Below, in pieces: positions 54,356 to 62,716 of a DNA stretch of 64,000 bases. The translations under genes were made by a program, and so were the position numbers. The notes beneath the pieces are model-generated. The model was not told where the DNA came from. It searched no databases and saw only the letters and a program-made list of their open reading frames with translations. The stretch is taken from the NCBI GenBank assembly GCA_963777595.1, contig CAVZRE010000063.1, forward strand, positions 7,081-71,080. Reading direction: 5' to 3'. The DNA comes from CAVVFX01 sp963777595 (GTDB lineage: Bacteria > Acidobacteriota > Terriglobia > Bryobacterales > Bryobacteraceae). Position 1 is the stretch's first letter. Each line of letters starts with the position of its first letter.

Positions 54356-56668
54356 ATGACAGCGCGGCTTCCCATTGACGACGTGATTCCCGAGATTCTT
54401 GCGACACTGCGGCAGTCGAACAATCTCGTCATCGAAGCGGCTCCGGGGGCGGGTAAGACTACTCGCGTCCCTCCGGCTCTTTTGCAAACAGGGGGCGAGG
54501 TGCTGGTGCTCGAACCGCGGCGTATCGCTGCCCGCATGGCTGCTCGCCGCGTGGCGGAAGAACTGGGCGAGCGTCCCGGCGAGACTGCGGGCTACCAGGT
54601 GCGCTTCGAAGAAGTCGCCGGCCCTCGCACGCGACTGCGATTCCTGACGGAAGGTGTCTTCACACGACGTCTCTTAAGCGACCCCACGCTCCGGAACGTC
54701 AGCGCTGTAGTCCTCGACGAATTTCATGAGCGTCACCTCGACACTGACCTCGCTCTGGCACTGCTGTTCCGGCTGCAGAAGACCCAGCGAACAGATCTGC
54801 GCGTGGTCATCATGTCGGCGACACTGCATACCGCGTCCATCGCCACATTCCTCGGCAACGCGCCTGTCATCAGTTCGGAGGGCCGGCTCTTCGACCTCGC
54901 GATCTACTACACGCCGTACTCTCCGGCGGCGCTCGACCAGCAAGTTGCCGGCGCATTCGAGAGACTGGCCCAACAGCCCGGTCGAGGCGACATTCTCACC
55001 TTTCTTCCAGGCGCTGCCGAGATCCGGCGCGCGGCGTCATCTTGCGAGCCATTGGCGCGCCGGTTTGGCTACACAATCGTGTCTCTCCACGGCGACCTTT
55101 CGCCGGCGGAACAGGACCGCGCCGTTTCGCCGGCGAGGCAGCCCAAGCTTATCCTCTCGACCAACATTGCCGAAAGCTCGATTACGATCGACGGCGTACG
55201 GGCCGTGATCGACAGCGGCCTGGCACGGTTCGCGAGCGACTCCCCGTGGACGGGAATTCCGACTTTGAAAGTCGCCCGGGTGAGCCAGGCATCAGCCACG
55301 CAGCGTGCGGGACGAGCAGGCAGGACCGGTCCCGGGCAGGTGATCCGGCTTTATACGGCTGAGGATTTCCATCGCCGTCCGGTACACGAGGCTCCTGAAA
55401 TCACGCGCCGCGAACTTTCGCAGTTATGTCTGCAGTTAGAGGCGATGGGCATTCATGACCCACGCGACCTCACCTGGCTCGATGCACCGCCCGACGCCGC
55501 CGTGCAGGCTGCCGGGACGTTGCTCGACCTGCTACACGCACGCGGCGGTCAGGCGGCGGAAATGGCCCGGTTACCGGTCCATCCACGGCTTGCGCGCCTG
55601 CTGCTTACTGAACCTGCCAGTTGCGGTGTCGCAGCGCTGCTGAGCAGCGGGCAGCAGACGCGTTCCGCGGATCTGCAGACAGCGATAGAAGAAGAATGGA
55701 CACCGGCCACCAGGTCCATTTATGAGCAACTACGGAGGATGGTCCGTCCCCGCGCAGGGGCAGCTACGGCGGACGGTATGCCACGGGCGGTCCTCGCAGC
55801 CTTTCCCGATCGGGTCGCACGCCGCGGCGCGGGCGGTCAGGTCTTGCTTTCCAACGGAAGTTCCGCGACGATCAACGGGGCCCTCCCGGAGTTCTTCGTC
55901 GCTATCGATATCGAGGATCGGAGCGAACTGCCGCTTCCGTTGATTCGGCTGGCGTGCGAGATTCAGCCAGACTGGCTGCTGGAGCTGTTTCCCTCGCGAG
56001 TGGTTGCGCGGAGCGGCGTCGAGTGGAACCGGCAGGCGCAGCGGGTGGAAGCGATCAGCGCACTTGACTATGACAAGCTCACGGTCGACGAGAACCGGGG
56101 AGGCGTCCCAGATCCGGCCGCATCGGGGCAACTACTCGCAGAAAAGGCTTTCGAAGCGGGCATTCACCATTTCATTGATGCGGAGGCACTCGAAGAATTC
56201 CGGGCGCGAGTGGATTTCGCCTCGCAGCATTCGGCGCTGGCTCCAATTGAAGAGACGCAAGTTCGCGCCGCGTTCATTGAGCTTTGTTACGGGCTTCGAA
56301 GTTTTTCGCAATTGAAAGAGGCCACGGCGCCGTTCATTACGATACTTACCAGGTTCATCGATGGACAACATCTCAATCGCGTCGCGCCGGCGAAGCTGCG
56401 TCTTCCGGGAGGTCGCGAGACTAAGGTCCATTATGATCGCGATAAGCCTCCCTGGATCGCCTCCCGCCTGCAAGACTTCTTTGGTTTGCGCGAAACTCCG
56501 CGCGTGGGCGGCGGGAAGGTGCCGGTGGTGGTGCAACTGCTTGCGCCGAGCAATCGTCCTGTTCAAACGACGTCTGATCTGGCCGGGTTTTGGGAGCGGC
56601 TTTATCCGCAGCTTCGGAAGGAATTGGGCCGCAGGTACCCTAAGCACAAGTGGCCGGAGAATCCGTAA
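54356..56668 (+). CDS. hrpB: ATP-dependent helicase HrpB
   Basis: 770 aa DExH-box helicase. ATG at 54356 is preferred because the protein then begins TARLPIDDVIPEILATLRQS as in HrpB; an upstream in-frame ATG at 54302 adds 18 unrelated residues. Walker A APGAGKTTRVP has Lys34. The DEAH-equivalent is LDEFHERHLD, diagnostic for HrpB. Motif III is MSATL. Motifs V-VI are STNIAESSITIDGV and QRAGRAGRTGPG. The HrpB C-terminal region ends with FWERLYPQLRKELGRRYPKH, its hallmark. The biological role of HrpB is poorly known. It is expected to act on RNA in the cytoplasm. The gene is intact and convergent with the next gene. Confidence 0.95.
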   Translation: MTARLPIDDVIPEILATLRQSNNLVIEAAPGAGKTTRVPPALLQTGGEVLVLEPRRIAARMAARRVAEELGERPGETAGYQVRFEEVAGPRTRLRFLTEGVFTRRLLSDPTLRNVSAVVLDEFHERHLDTDLALALLFRLQKTQRTDLRVVIMSATLHTASIATFLGNAPVISSEGRLFDLAIYYTPYSPAALDQQVAGAFERLAQQPGRGDILTFLPGAAEIRRAASSCEPLARRFGYTIVSLHGDLSPAEQDRAVSPARQPKLILSTNIAESSITIDGVRAVIDSGLARFASDSPWTGIPTLKVARVSQASATQRAGRAGRTGPGQVIRLYTAEDFHRRPVHEAPEITRRELSQLCLQLEAMGIHDPRDLTWLDAPPDAAVQAAGTLLDLLHARGGQAAEMARLPVHPRLARLLLTEPASCGVAALLSSGQQTRSADLQTAIEEEWTPATRSIYEQLRRMVRPRAGAATADGMPRAVLAAFPDRVARRGAGGQVLLSNGSSATINGALPEFFVAIDIEDRSELPLPLIRLACEIQPDWLLELFPSRVVARSGVEWNRQAQRVEAISALDYDKLTVDENRGGVPDPAASGQLLAEKAFEAGIHHFIDAEALEEFRARVDFASQHSALAPIEETQVRAAFIELCYGLRSFSQLKEATAPFITILTRFIDGQHLNRVAPAKLRLPGGRETKVHYDRDKPPWIASRLQDFFGLRETPRVGGGKVPVVVQLLAPSNRPVQTTSDLAGFWERLYPQLRKELGRRYPKHKWPENP

Positions 56669-56674
56669 AGCCTG

Positions 56675-57238
56675 TCACACAAGAGAGCGCAGGCGGTTGA
56701 ACATGCGGAATGTATGGGCACCGGCGGCGAAGCATAATAGCCAGGTGAAGGTGAACGGGAGAGCGGCGGTCTGGAGAATGCTGCGAAGGACAGTGGCTCC
56801 GGTGATTCCCGACCGGCTGGCGACGAACTCCCGGATGGACGGCCAATTTTCGCGATCGAACCAGAAGCAGTCGCCGCTTTCGTTGATGACCAGGAGCTTC
56901 GCGGGGACGCCCATCATGATCATCCATTTCCACTTATTCAAGATCAGCTCGTCGGAACATACGACGCCCATCACCGCGTAGCCCCGGGTCTTGAACTCTT
57001 TCAAGAGTCTCTTGCGCTCGGACTTGGGATAGTCGGCGACACGGTAGATTTGGCCATCATCACCGATGCCTTCGGGAACACCATTAAAGCAGGTGAAGAC
57101 GTCAATTGGCGGCGTTAAGCCATCCCAGAAAGTTCGAATAGTGGGAATGGCTTTTTCCAGCAATTCGCGGGTGCCACTTTCGACCAGGAGGATGGGCCCT
57201 TTCTCGGGAAATCTTTTGATGTTCCAAACGTAGCGCAC
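56675..57238 (-). CDS. Protein of unknown function with C-terminal membrane segment
   Basis: 187 aa from GTG at 57238, two bases after the TPR lipoprotein stop, so co-translated. The first 110 residues look like a Rossmann-type alpha/beta fold (GPILLVESGTRELLEKAIP, IDVFTCFNGVPEGI, GYAVMGVVCSDELILNKW). A hydrophobic segment lies near 150-172 (LPFTFTWLLCFAAGAHTF). No motif recognised. The style (sugar-related fold with membrane tail) recalls accessory proteins of glycan synthesis, but I do not assign a function. Confidence 0.72.
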   Translation of the reverse strand: MRYVWNIKRFPEKGPILLVESGTRELLEKAIPTIRTFWDGLTPPIDVFTCFNGVPEGIGDDGQIYRVADYPKSERKRLLKEFKTRGYAVMGVVCSDELILNKWKWMIMMGVPAKLLVINESGDCFWFDRENWPSIREFVASRSGITGATVLRSILQTAALPFTFTWLLCFAAGAHTFRMFNRLRSLV

Positions 57239-57239
57239 G

Positions 57240-58367
57240 CTATTTGCTCCTCAACCGCTTCAAATCCTTCCTGGCGGCGTCCAAGCCCGGGTCCTCCTGG
57301 AGCGCTAAATCCAGCTGCGCCATGGCTTCGTCGGGATGCTGCTGCCTCTCCAACAGGGTAGCAAGCTGCCAGCGCGCCATGGCGTGGGAAGGGGCGCTGC
57401 CGTCGACAGGCTGCGCGAGGTACTTCATGAGGTAGCCGCGCGCCACCGGAAGGCGTTCGTCGCGACGCACCATGGCGGCTGCGGCGGCATAATAGGGGGA
57501 AAGGTCGTCCGGGTTGAACTGGCCGGCGATTTCCAGCATCTCCGCCAGTTGGGTCCAGCAGTAGCTGGCTACGCGAACCTCAGCCAATATACGCCAGCCG
57601 TCGGGACGAGCGGGATCGATGGAGAGCAGTCGACACGCCGTTTTTTCCAACTTTGCATAGTCCGGGTCGCCTGTTTTTGTGGGGTGGTCCAGATAATACT
57701 GAGCCAGTTCGGACTGGGCGTCGAAGTTGAGAGGATCCTGATCCACGGCCCGCAAGCTGAAGTCGAGTTCAGCGGCGGCATCCTTCTGGGTCCGGGCGAG
57801 GGCGGCGCGAGCCAGCCAGCCGCGAAGGGGGTCGACGGCGGCAATGCGGGCAGCCAGTTCCGGGGCCTTGGCCTTATCGCCGCCCAGAAACGATGGAGCT
57901 GAGAAGTCATACAGCATGACCCCCATGAGGCCATCGACGTTTTGAGGATCGAGGGAAACGCCCAGATCCAGTTCCTTTTTGGCACGCCTGGCAAGGCTCA
58001 ATTGCTTGAAGATCGATGCCTTTTCCGCCATACGTCCCAACACAACGCCCAGCTGTACGTGATAGTCGGCGTTGTTGGCGGCCAGCGTCACGGCCTGTTC
58101 GGCATATTTCAGCGCACCGTCCAGATCGTCCAGGCCGAGCAGAGTTTTGGAGAGCAGCCAAATCGCATTGCCATTCGATGGTTCGGCATCGACCTGGGCA
58201 GTCAGGATGGCTTTTGCGAGCAAATCATGGCCCGCCTCGACCAACTGAACCGGTGTCTGGGCGGGCCGGACTTGCGGCGGTTGGGGCAAGTCGCAACCCG
58301 CGGCGGCGACCGCGAAGAGGAAGAAAAAGGGAGCCGGCAGAGAGCCGGGGTTCAGAAAGGGCGTCAC
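57240..58367 (-). CDS. TPR-repeat lipoprotein
   Basis: 375 aa from GTG at 58367, which places a lipoprotein signal at the start (PAPFFFLFAVAAAGC, lipobox AAAGC with Cys25); the longer frame to 58454 would bury it. About seven TPR units follow: AILTAQVDAEPSNGNAIWLL, LDDLDGALKYAEQAVTLAAN, LARRAKKELDLGVSLDP, AELDFSLRAVDQDPLNFDAQ and, at the end, HPDEAMAQLDLALQEDPGLD. It probably acts as an outer- or inner-membrane-anchored scaffold. It is operonic with the unknown protein that follows. Confidence 0.87.
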   Translation of the reverse strand: MTPFLNPGSLPAPFFFLFAVAAAGCDLPQPPQVRPAQTPVQLVEAGHDLLAKAILTAQVDAEPSNGNAIWLLSKTLLGLDDLDGALKYAEQAVTLAANNADYHVQLGVVLGRMAEKASIFKQLSLARRAKKELDLGVSLDPQNVDGLMGVMLYDFSAPSFLGGDKAKAPELAARIAAVDPLRGWLARAALARTQKDAAAELDFSLRAVDQDPLNFDAQSELAQYYLDHPTKTGDPDYAKLEKTACRLLSIDPARPDGWRILAEVRVASYCWTQLAEMLEIAGQFNPDDLSPYYAAAAAMVRRDERLPVARGYLMKYLAQPVDGSAPSHAMARWQLATLLERQQHPDEAMAQLDLALQEDPGLDAARKDLKRLRSK

Positions 58368-58450
58368 GAGTGGTCTATTACAAGTATGACTCGACTGCTG
58401 CACGCACTTGCGAGACCTGGGAACCGCAGCGGCGCCGGCGAAACACGCCG

Positions 58451-59590
58451 TCAATCCGGCAAATCGTCTTTGCCGTCGCCCGCGGTGCGGCCGGTTTTAC
58501 GATAGACGAGATAGGCCTTGATGAGCGGATCGAGATCGCCACTCAAGACGCGATCGACGTCACCAATGGATAGCTTGGTGCGATGATCCTTAATCATGCG
58601 ATAGGGCGCGAGGACATAACTGCGAATCTGGCTGCCGAAGTTGATGTCGAGCTTGTTGGCTTCCGTCTTCCGCGTCTCCTCCCGCTTCTTCTCCATCTCG
58701 AATTCGTACAGTCCGGGCGCGCAGCTGCTTCATCGCCGCTATCGCGATTTTTATGCTGGGAGCGCTCGTTCTGACACTGAACGACGATGCCGGTCGGGAT
58801 AGTGCGTGATGCGGACGGCGGAGTCGGTCATATTGACGTGCTGGCCGCCCGCGCCGCCGGACCGAAACGTGTCGATGCGGATGATCGTCGAGCTTGATGT
58901 CGATCTTGATTTCGTCATCGACTTGCGGATAGACGAAGACCGAAGCGAACGAGGTATGCCGCCGGGCGTTGGCATCGAAAGGCGAAATTCGCACCAGCCG
59001 GTGCACGCCGATTTCGGATTGCAACAGCCCGTACGCATTCTCGCCATTGACTTCGAAAGTCACCGATTTGATGCCGGCGCCTTCGCCTTCCAGGCGGTCG
59101 GTAATCACGGTGTCCAAACCCTCGCGCTCGGCCCAGCGCAAGTACATGCGCAGCAGCATCTCCGCCCAATCCTGGCTTTCGGTGCCGCCCGCGCCTGGGT
59201 GGATGACCATCATGGCGTCGCGCCAGTCGTTTTCGCCGGAGAGCAGCATCTTGGTTTCGAGCTTGTCCAGCAGTTCGGCATAGGACTTCATGCTGGAGGT
59301 GATTTCGCTTTCGATCGGACTCGCCTTCGCGAGCCAATTCGAATAACGTGTCGAGGTCGGAAGTCAGGCCGGAGATTTGGCGGTCGCTATCGATCGCCTC
59401 TTCCAGACGCTTGCGATCCCTCATTACCTTCTGACTCTTCTCGGGATTGTTCCAAAAGTCGGGATCGTTGATCTGGTTGGACAGCTGGTTTAATGAAGTT
59501 TGTTTGGCGGGAGCGTCAAAGATAACTCCGGACGGCAGAAGCCTGTTCCCGTAGCGGCGCGTATTCACGTTCTAGTTCTTCGAGAGACAT
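58451..59590 (-). CDS. prfB: Peptide chain release factor 2, programmed frameshift gene, frame-interrupted as written
   Basis: Release factor 2 terminates translation at UGA and UAA. The first frame starts at 59590 (MSLEELEREYAPLREQAS) and reaches TGA at 59518-59516 as codon 25, inside the classic CTTTGAC slip site. After a +1 shift it continues DAPAKQTSLNQLSNQINDPD, FWNNPEKSQKVM, as in other RF2 proteins. Later parts show WRDAMMVIHPGAGGTESQDW, the GGQ peptide-release motif in RSGGAGGQHVNMTDSAVRI, MKQLRAR and IRSYVLAPYRMIKDHRT. Five further breaks, near 59316, 58886, 58800, 58733 and 58715, are each one extra base. Because RF2 is essential, they are almost surely sequencing errors. I would restore them to about 370 aa. 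Confidence 0.93.
59515..59521 (-). promoter_or_regulatory. prfB programmed +1 frameshift site
   Basis: CTT TGA C on the minus strand, with TAT before it and CGGAG five bases upstream of CTT acting as a possible internal ribosome-binding-site stimulator. This equals the conserved RF2 autoregulation site: when RF2 is scarce the ribosome pauses at UGA and slips to GAC. Confidence 0.92.
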
Positions 59591-59654
59591 CCGTTTCACT
59601 TTAGCATTCCGCAGTCCGCGGTGCTATCTGCTACGTCCGCTATAATTTCGAAGC

Positions 59655-61693
59655 ATGAGGAAGCTCAGTTTACTATTGTTTCTCTCGGCCGCAGCGCTGG
59701 CGCAGAAGAGGCCCGTGACGCATGAAGACATCTGGACGATGAAGCGAATCGCAGAACCGGTGGCGAGTCCGGACGGGAAATGGATCGTTTTCCCGGTGAA
59801 CCAGCCGGATTACGATCCCGGGCGGCAATCCGAAGACTTGTGGGTAGTGGCGACGGACGGAAGCACTCCGGCGCGCCAGTTGACCTTCACCAAGGCGCCT
59901 GAGACGGGCGTCGCGTGGTCGCCAGATGGGACGCGTATCGCCTTTGTCACCAAACGAGAGGAGGACGCGGTGGGGCAGGTTTATGTCATGCCGATGGAGG
60001 GCGGCGAAGCGCAGCGCGTGACACACGTTCACAGCGCAGCCGCGAATCCGAAGTTCCGGCCGGACGGCAGGGCGATCCTCTTCGAGAGCGAGTTCGACCC
60101 GGTCGCCGCCGAACGGAGGGAGCAGAAGTCCACTGCGCGCGTCTATGATTTCATGCCGGTGAGGTTTTGGAACGCATGGCTCACCGAGAGGAAGCCGCAT
60201 ATGTTTGTTCAGGAACTGACGGCGGGGTCGAAGGCGGTCGATATTTTGAAGGGCACGAAGCTGGCTGAAGCGCCTGGCTTTGGAGGCCTGTACACGACTT
60301 CGGGGCGGCAGACGCTGCACCCGGTATGGGCGCCGGATGGGAAGTCGATCGTTTTTGCGGCGAATGTCAACCGGAACGAGATGATGAGCGTTGAGACCGA
60401 ATCGGATCTGTTCGTGGTACCGGCCGCGGGAGGCGAGCCGCGCCAACTGACGCCAAAAGGTCAGAAATATGGGAAGCCGAAATTCTCTCCGACCGGCGAT
60501 GCGCTCTATGCTGTACAGGAGCGGCGAGCCGTGCCGGGTGGACGCCTGTATTCGCTCACGCGCCTGGTTCGTTTCTCATGGCCTGCGACTGGCGCGCCTG
60601 TCGGGATGACGGAAGCGTGGGACCGCTCGGTGACTAACTTCGCCATCTCACACGACGGTCAGACGGTCTATCTGGAGGCGGAGGACGATGGCTTCGATCA
60701 GCTCTTCAAGGTTCCGGCGCGCGGGCGGCGAGGTCCAGCGGCTTTTGAAAGGTGGAACGTGGCGGCTACACTGGAAGCGATGCCTGTCTGAAGGAGGAGT
60801 TGCGGCGCTGTTTCAGACTGCCATTCAGCCTCCGGAGATCGTGCGGCTGAATGGCGAGGCGGGCGCGACGACGATGCTAACCAACTTTAATGCCGATAAG
60901 GTTGCGAAACTCGACGCGCCGCCGCCGGTCCATTTCTGGTTCACGGCGAAGGACGGGAGACGGATCCACAACATCATGTTCCTGCCGCCGAAGTTCGATG
61001 CGAGCCAGCGATATCCGCTGTTGATCTTTCCGCATGGGGGACCGAATTCGATGTCGAAGGACGGCTTCTCGACGCGCTGGAACAGCTATCTGCTGGCGTC
61101 GCCGGGATATGTCGTCCTGGAGACGAATTATATGGGGTCGACGGGTTTTGGCGAGAAGTTCGCGGACGACATCGAAAAGGACGTGTTGCGAGGACCGGCG
61201 AACGAGATTTTGGAGGCGATTGTGGAAGCGGTACACCGGTATCCCTACATCGACGAGCACCGTCAGGCAGCGGCGGGCGCGAGTTATGGCGGCTATCTGA
61301 TGAACTGGTTCAATGGCCACACCGACCAGTTCAAATGCATCGTGAATCATGCAGGCGCAATTAATAACGAGTCGCAGTACGGAGTCAAATGACGGCGGCT
61401 GGGATCGCGAACTGCGAATGGGCGGTCCGATCTGGGAGAAGAACGGGCAATGGAACGAGCAGAGTCCGATTCGATTTTCAGGTTCGTTCAAAACGCCTAC
61501 ATTGATTACGGATGGTGAGTTGGATTACCGGGTGCCTATCACCGAGAGCATGACTACGTTCAAGATTTTGCAACGGCGGAAGGTACCGTCGCGGCTGGTG
61601 ATCTTTCCGGATGAAGGGCACTGGATCTTGAAGGGCGAGAATAGCCGCAAACATATGCAAGAAGTGCTGGCATGGCTGCAGCGGTATCTTTAG
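59655..61693 (+). pseudogene. S9 family (prolyl-oligopeptidase-type) peptidase, frame-interrupted
   Basis: About 678 codons. Signal peptide MRKLSLLLFLSAAALAQ. The N-terminal PD40 propeller has ASPDGKWIVFPVNQ, GVAWSPDGTRIAFVT, HPVWAPDGKSIVFA and KPKFSPTGDALYAV. The C-terminal alpha/beta hydrolase has the strand LLIFPHGGPNSM, the nucleophile GASYGGY (61278-61296), a catalytic Asp in DGELDYRVP and His in DEGHWILKG. Breaks fall near 60720 and 61390. At 61390 one extra A turns VNDGGW into a stop; at 60720 one extra base fits, but the following 60 bases are not fully resolved. With corrections it is a complete dipeptidyl- or acylaminoacyl-peptidase-like enzyme acting on short peptides outside the cytoplasm. 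Confidence 0.88.
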
Positions 61694-61726
61694 GGTTCTG
61701 ATATGCTGCAGGCGAGAAACGTTCTT

Positions 61727-62692
61727 ATGAATACCCGCTTTGCTCTGCTCTCTACCGCGCTATTCAGTCTGGCTGCGTGGCCCGCGCCCGCGGCGCAGCC
61801 TATTCGAGTCATGCTCCTCGATGGGGAAAGCGGAGGGCCTTATCACAAGTGGGCGCTCAATACACCGGTTCTGAAGAAGGAACTGGAGGACACGGGCCTT
61901 TTTCAGGTGGAGGTAGTGACGGCGCCCCCTTCGACCGGCGACCTGAGCAGCTTTCATCCGGATTTCAGCAAGTACCAGGTGGTGGTTTCCAACTATGATG
62001 CTCCGGACTGGCCGGCTGACTTGAAGACTTCGTTCGAGAAATATGTGTCGGACGGCGGAGGGTTGGTGACGGTACACGCGGCGGACAATGCGTTTGGTCA
62101 ATGGGGCGAGTACAACAAGATGATCGGGATCGGCGGGTGGCGCGGCAGAACGGAAGCGTCGGGTCCACTCTGGTTTTATAAAGACGACAAACTCGCCTCC
62201 GATTCGTCGCCGGGCAAGGCCGGTCAACATGGGGCACGGCAACCTTTCCTGGTCACGATGCGGGATACCAACCATCCGATTACCAAGGGTCTGCCGAAGA
62301 CCTGGATGCACCAGGGCGATGAGCTATATGCTTCGCTGCGGGGTCCCGGAGAGCACATGATTGTTTTGGCGACGGCGCACTCCGATCCCGCGAACCACGG
62401 GACGGGACGCGACGAGCCGCAGTTGATGGTGTTGAGCTACGGTAAAGGACGCGTGTTCCACACCACGATGGGACATGATATCAATGCGCTGAGCTGCGTC
62501 GGGTTTATCACTACGTTCCAGCGGGGAACGGAATGGGCCGCGACCGGAAAGGTGACGCAGAAGGTGCCCGCAACATTTCCGTCGGCGAATACGGTGAGCT
62601 ATCGCGTGGATATTGCGGCGATGGATCCGAATTTCAAGAATGGATTGAATGGACTGGATGCCAAGCCTGCGGCGCGGTCAGCGGCAAAATAG
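61727..62692 (+). CDS. Secreted ThuA-like domain protein
   Basis: 321 aa from ATG at 61727, which gives a clean signal peptide (MNTRFALLSTALFSLAAWPA); an ATG at 61703 with AGGG upstream is a possible alternative. The ThuA/glutamine-amidotransferase-like fold is seen in IRVMLLDGESGGPYHKWALN, YQVVVSNYDAPDWPADLKTS, SDGGGLVTVHAADNAFGQW, NHPITKGLPKTWMHQGDELY and GRVFHTTMGHD. The nucleophilic cysteine of class I amidotransferases is replaced by Ala/His (VHAADN), as in other ThuA proteins. ThuA relatives are linked to trehalose and keto-sugar use. The gene follows the S9 peptidase by 33 bases. Confidence 0.88.
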   Translation: MNTRFALLSTALFSLAAWPAPAAQPIRVMLLDGESGGPYHKWALNTPVLKKELEDTGLFQVEVVTAPPSTGDLSSFHPDFSKYQVVVSNYDAPDWPADLKTSFEKYVSDGGGLVTVHAADNAFGQWGEYNKMIGIGGWRGRTEASGPLWFYKDDKLASDSSPGKAGQHGARQPFLVTMRDTNHPITKGLPKTWMHQGDELYASLRGPGEHMIVLATAHSDPANHGTGRDEPQLMVLSYGKGRVFHTTMGHDINALSCVGFITTFQRGTEWAATGKVTQKVPATFPSANTVSYRVDIAAMDPNFKNGLNGLDAKPAARSAAK

Positions 62693-62716
62693 AAAAGCAC
62701 AGACTGAAGTCTCGAA

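Noticed and set aside
58451..59590. prfB as a dead gene
   Set aside because: All five extra breaks are single inserted bases and the functional motifs are intact, so an assembly error is far more likely for an essential gene.
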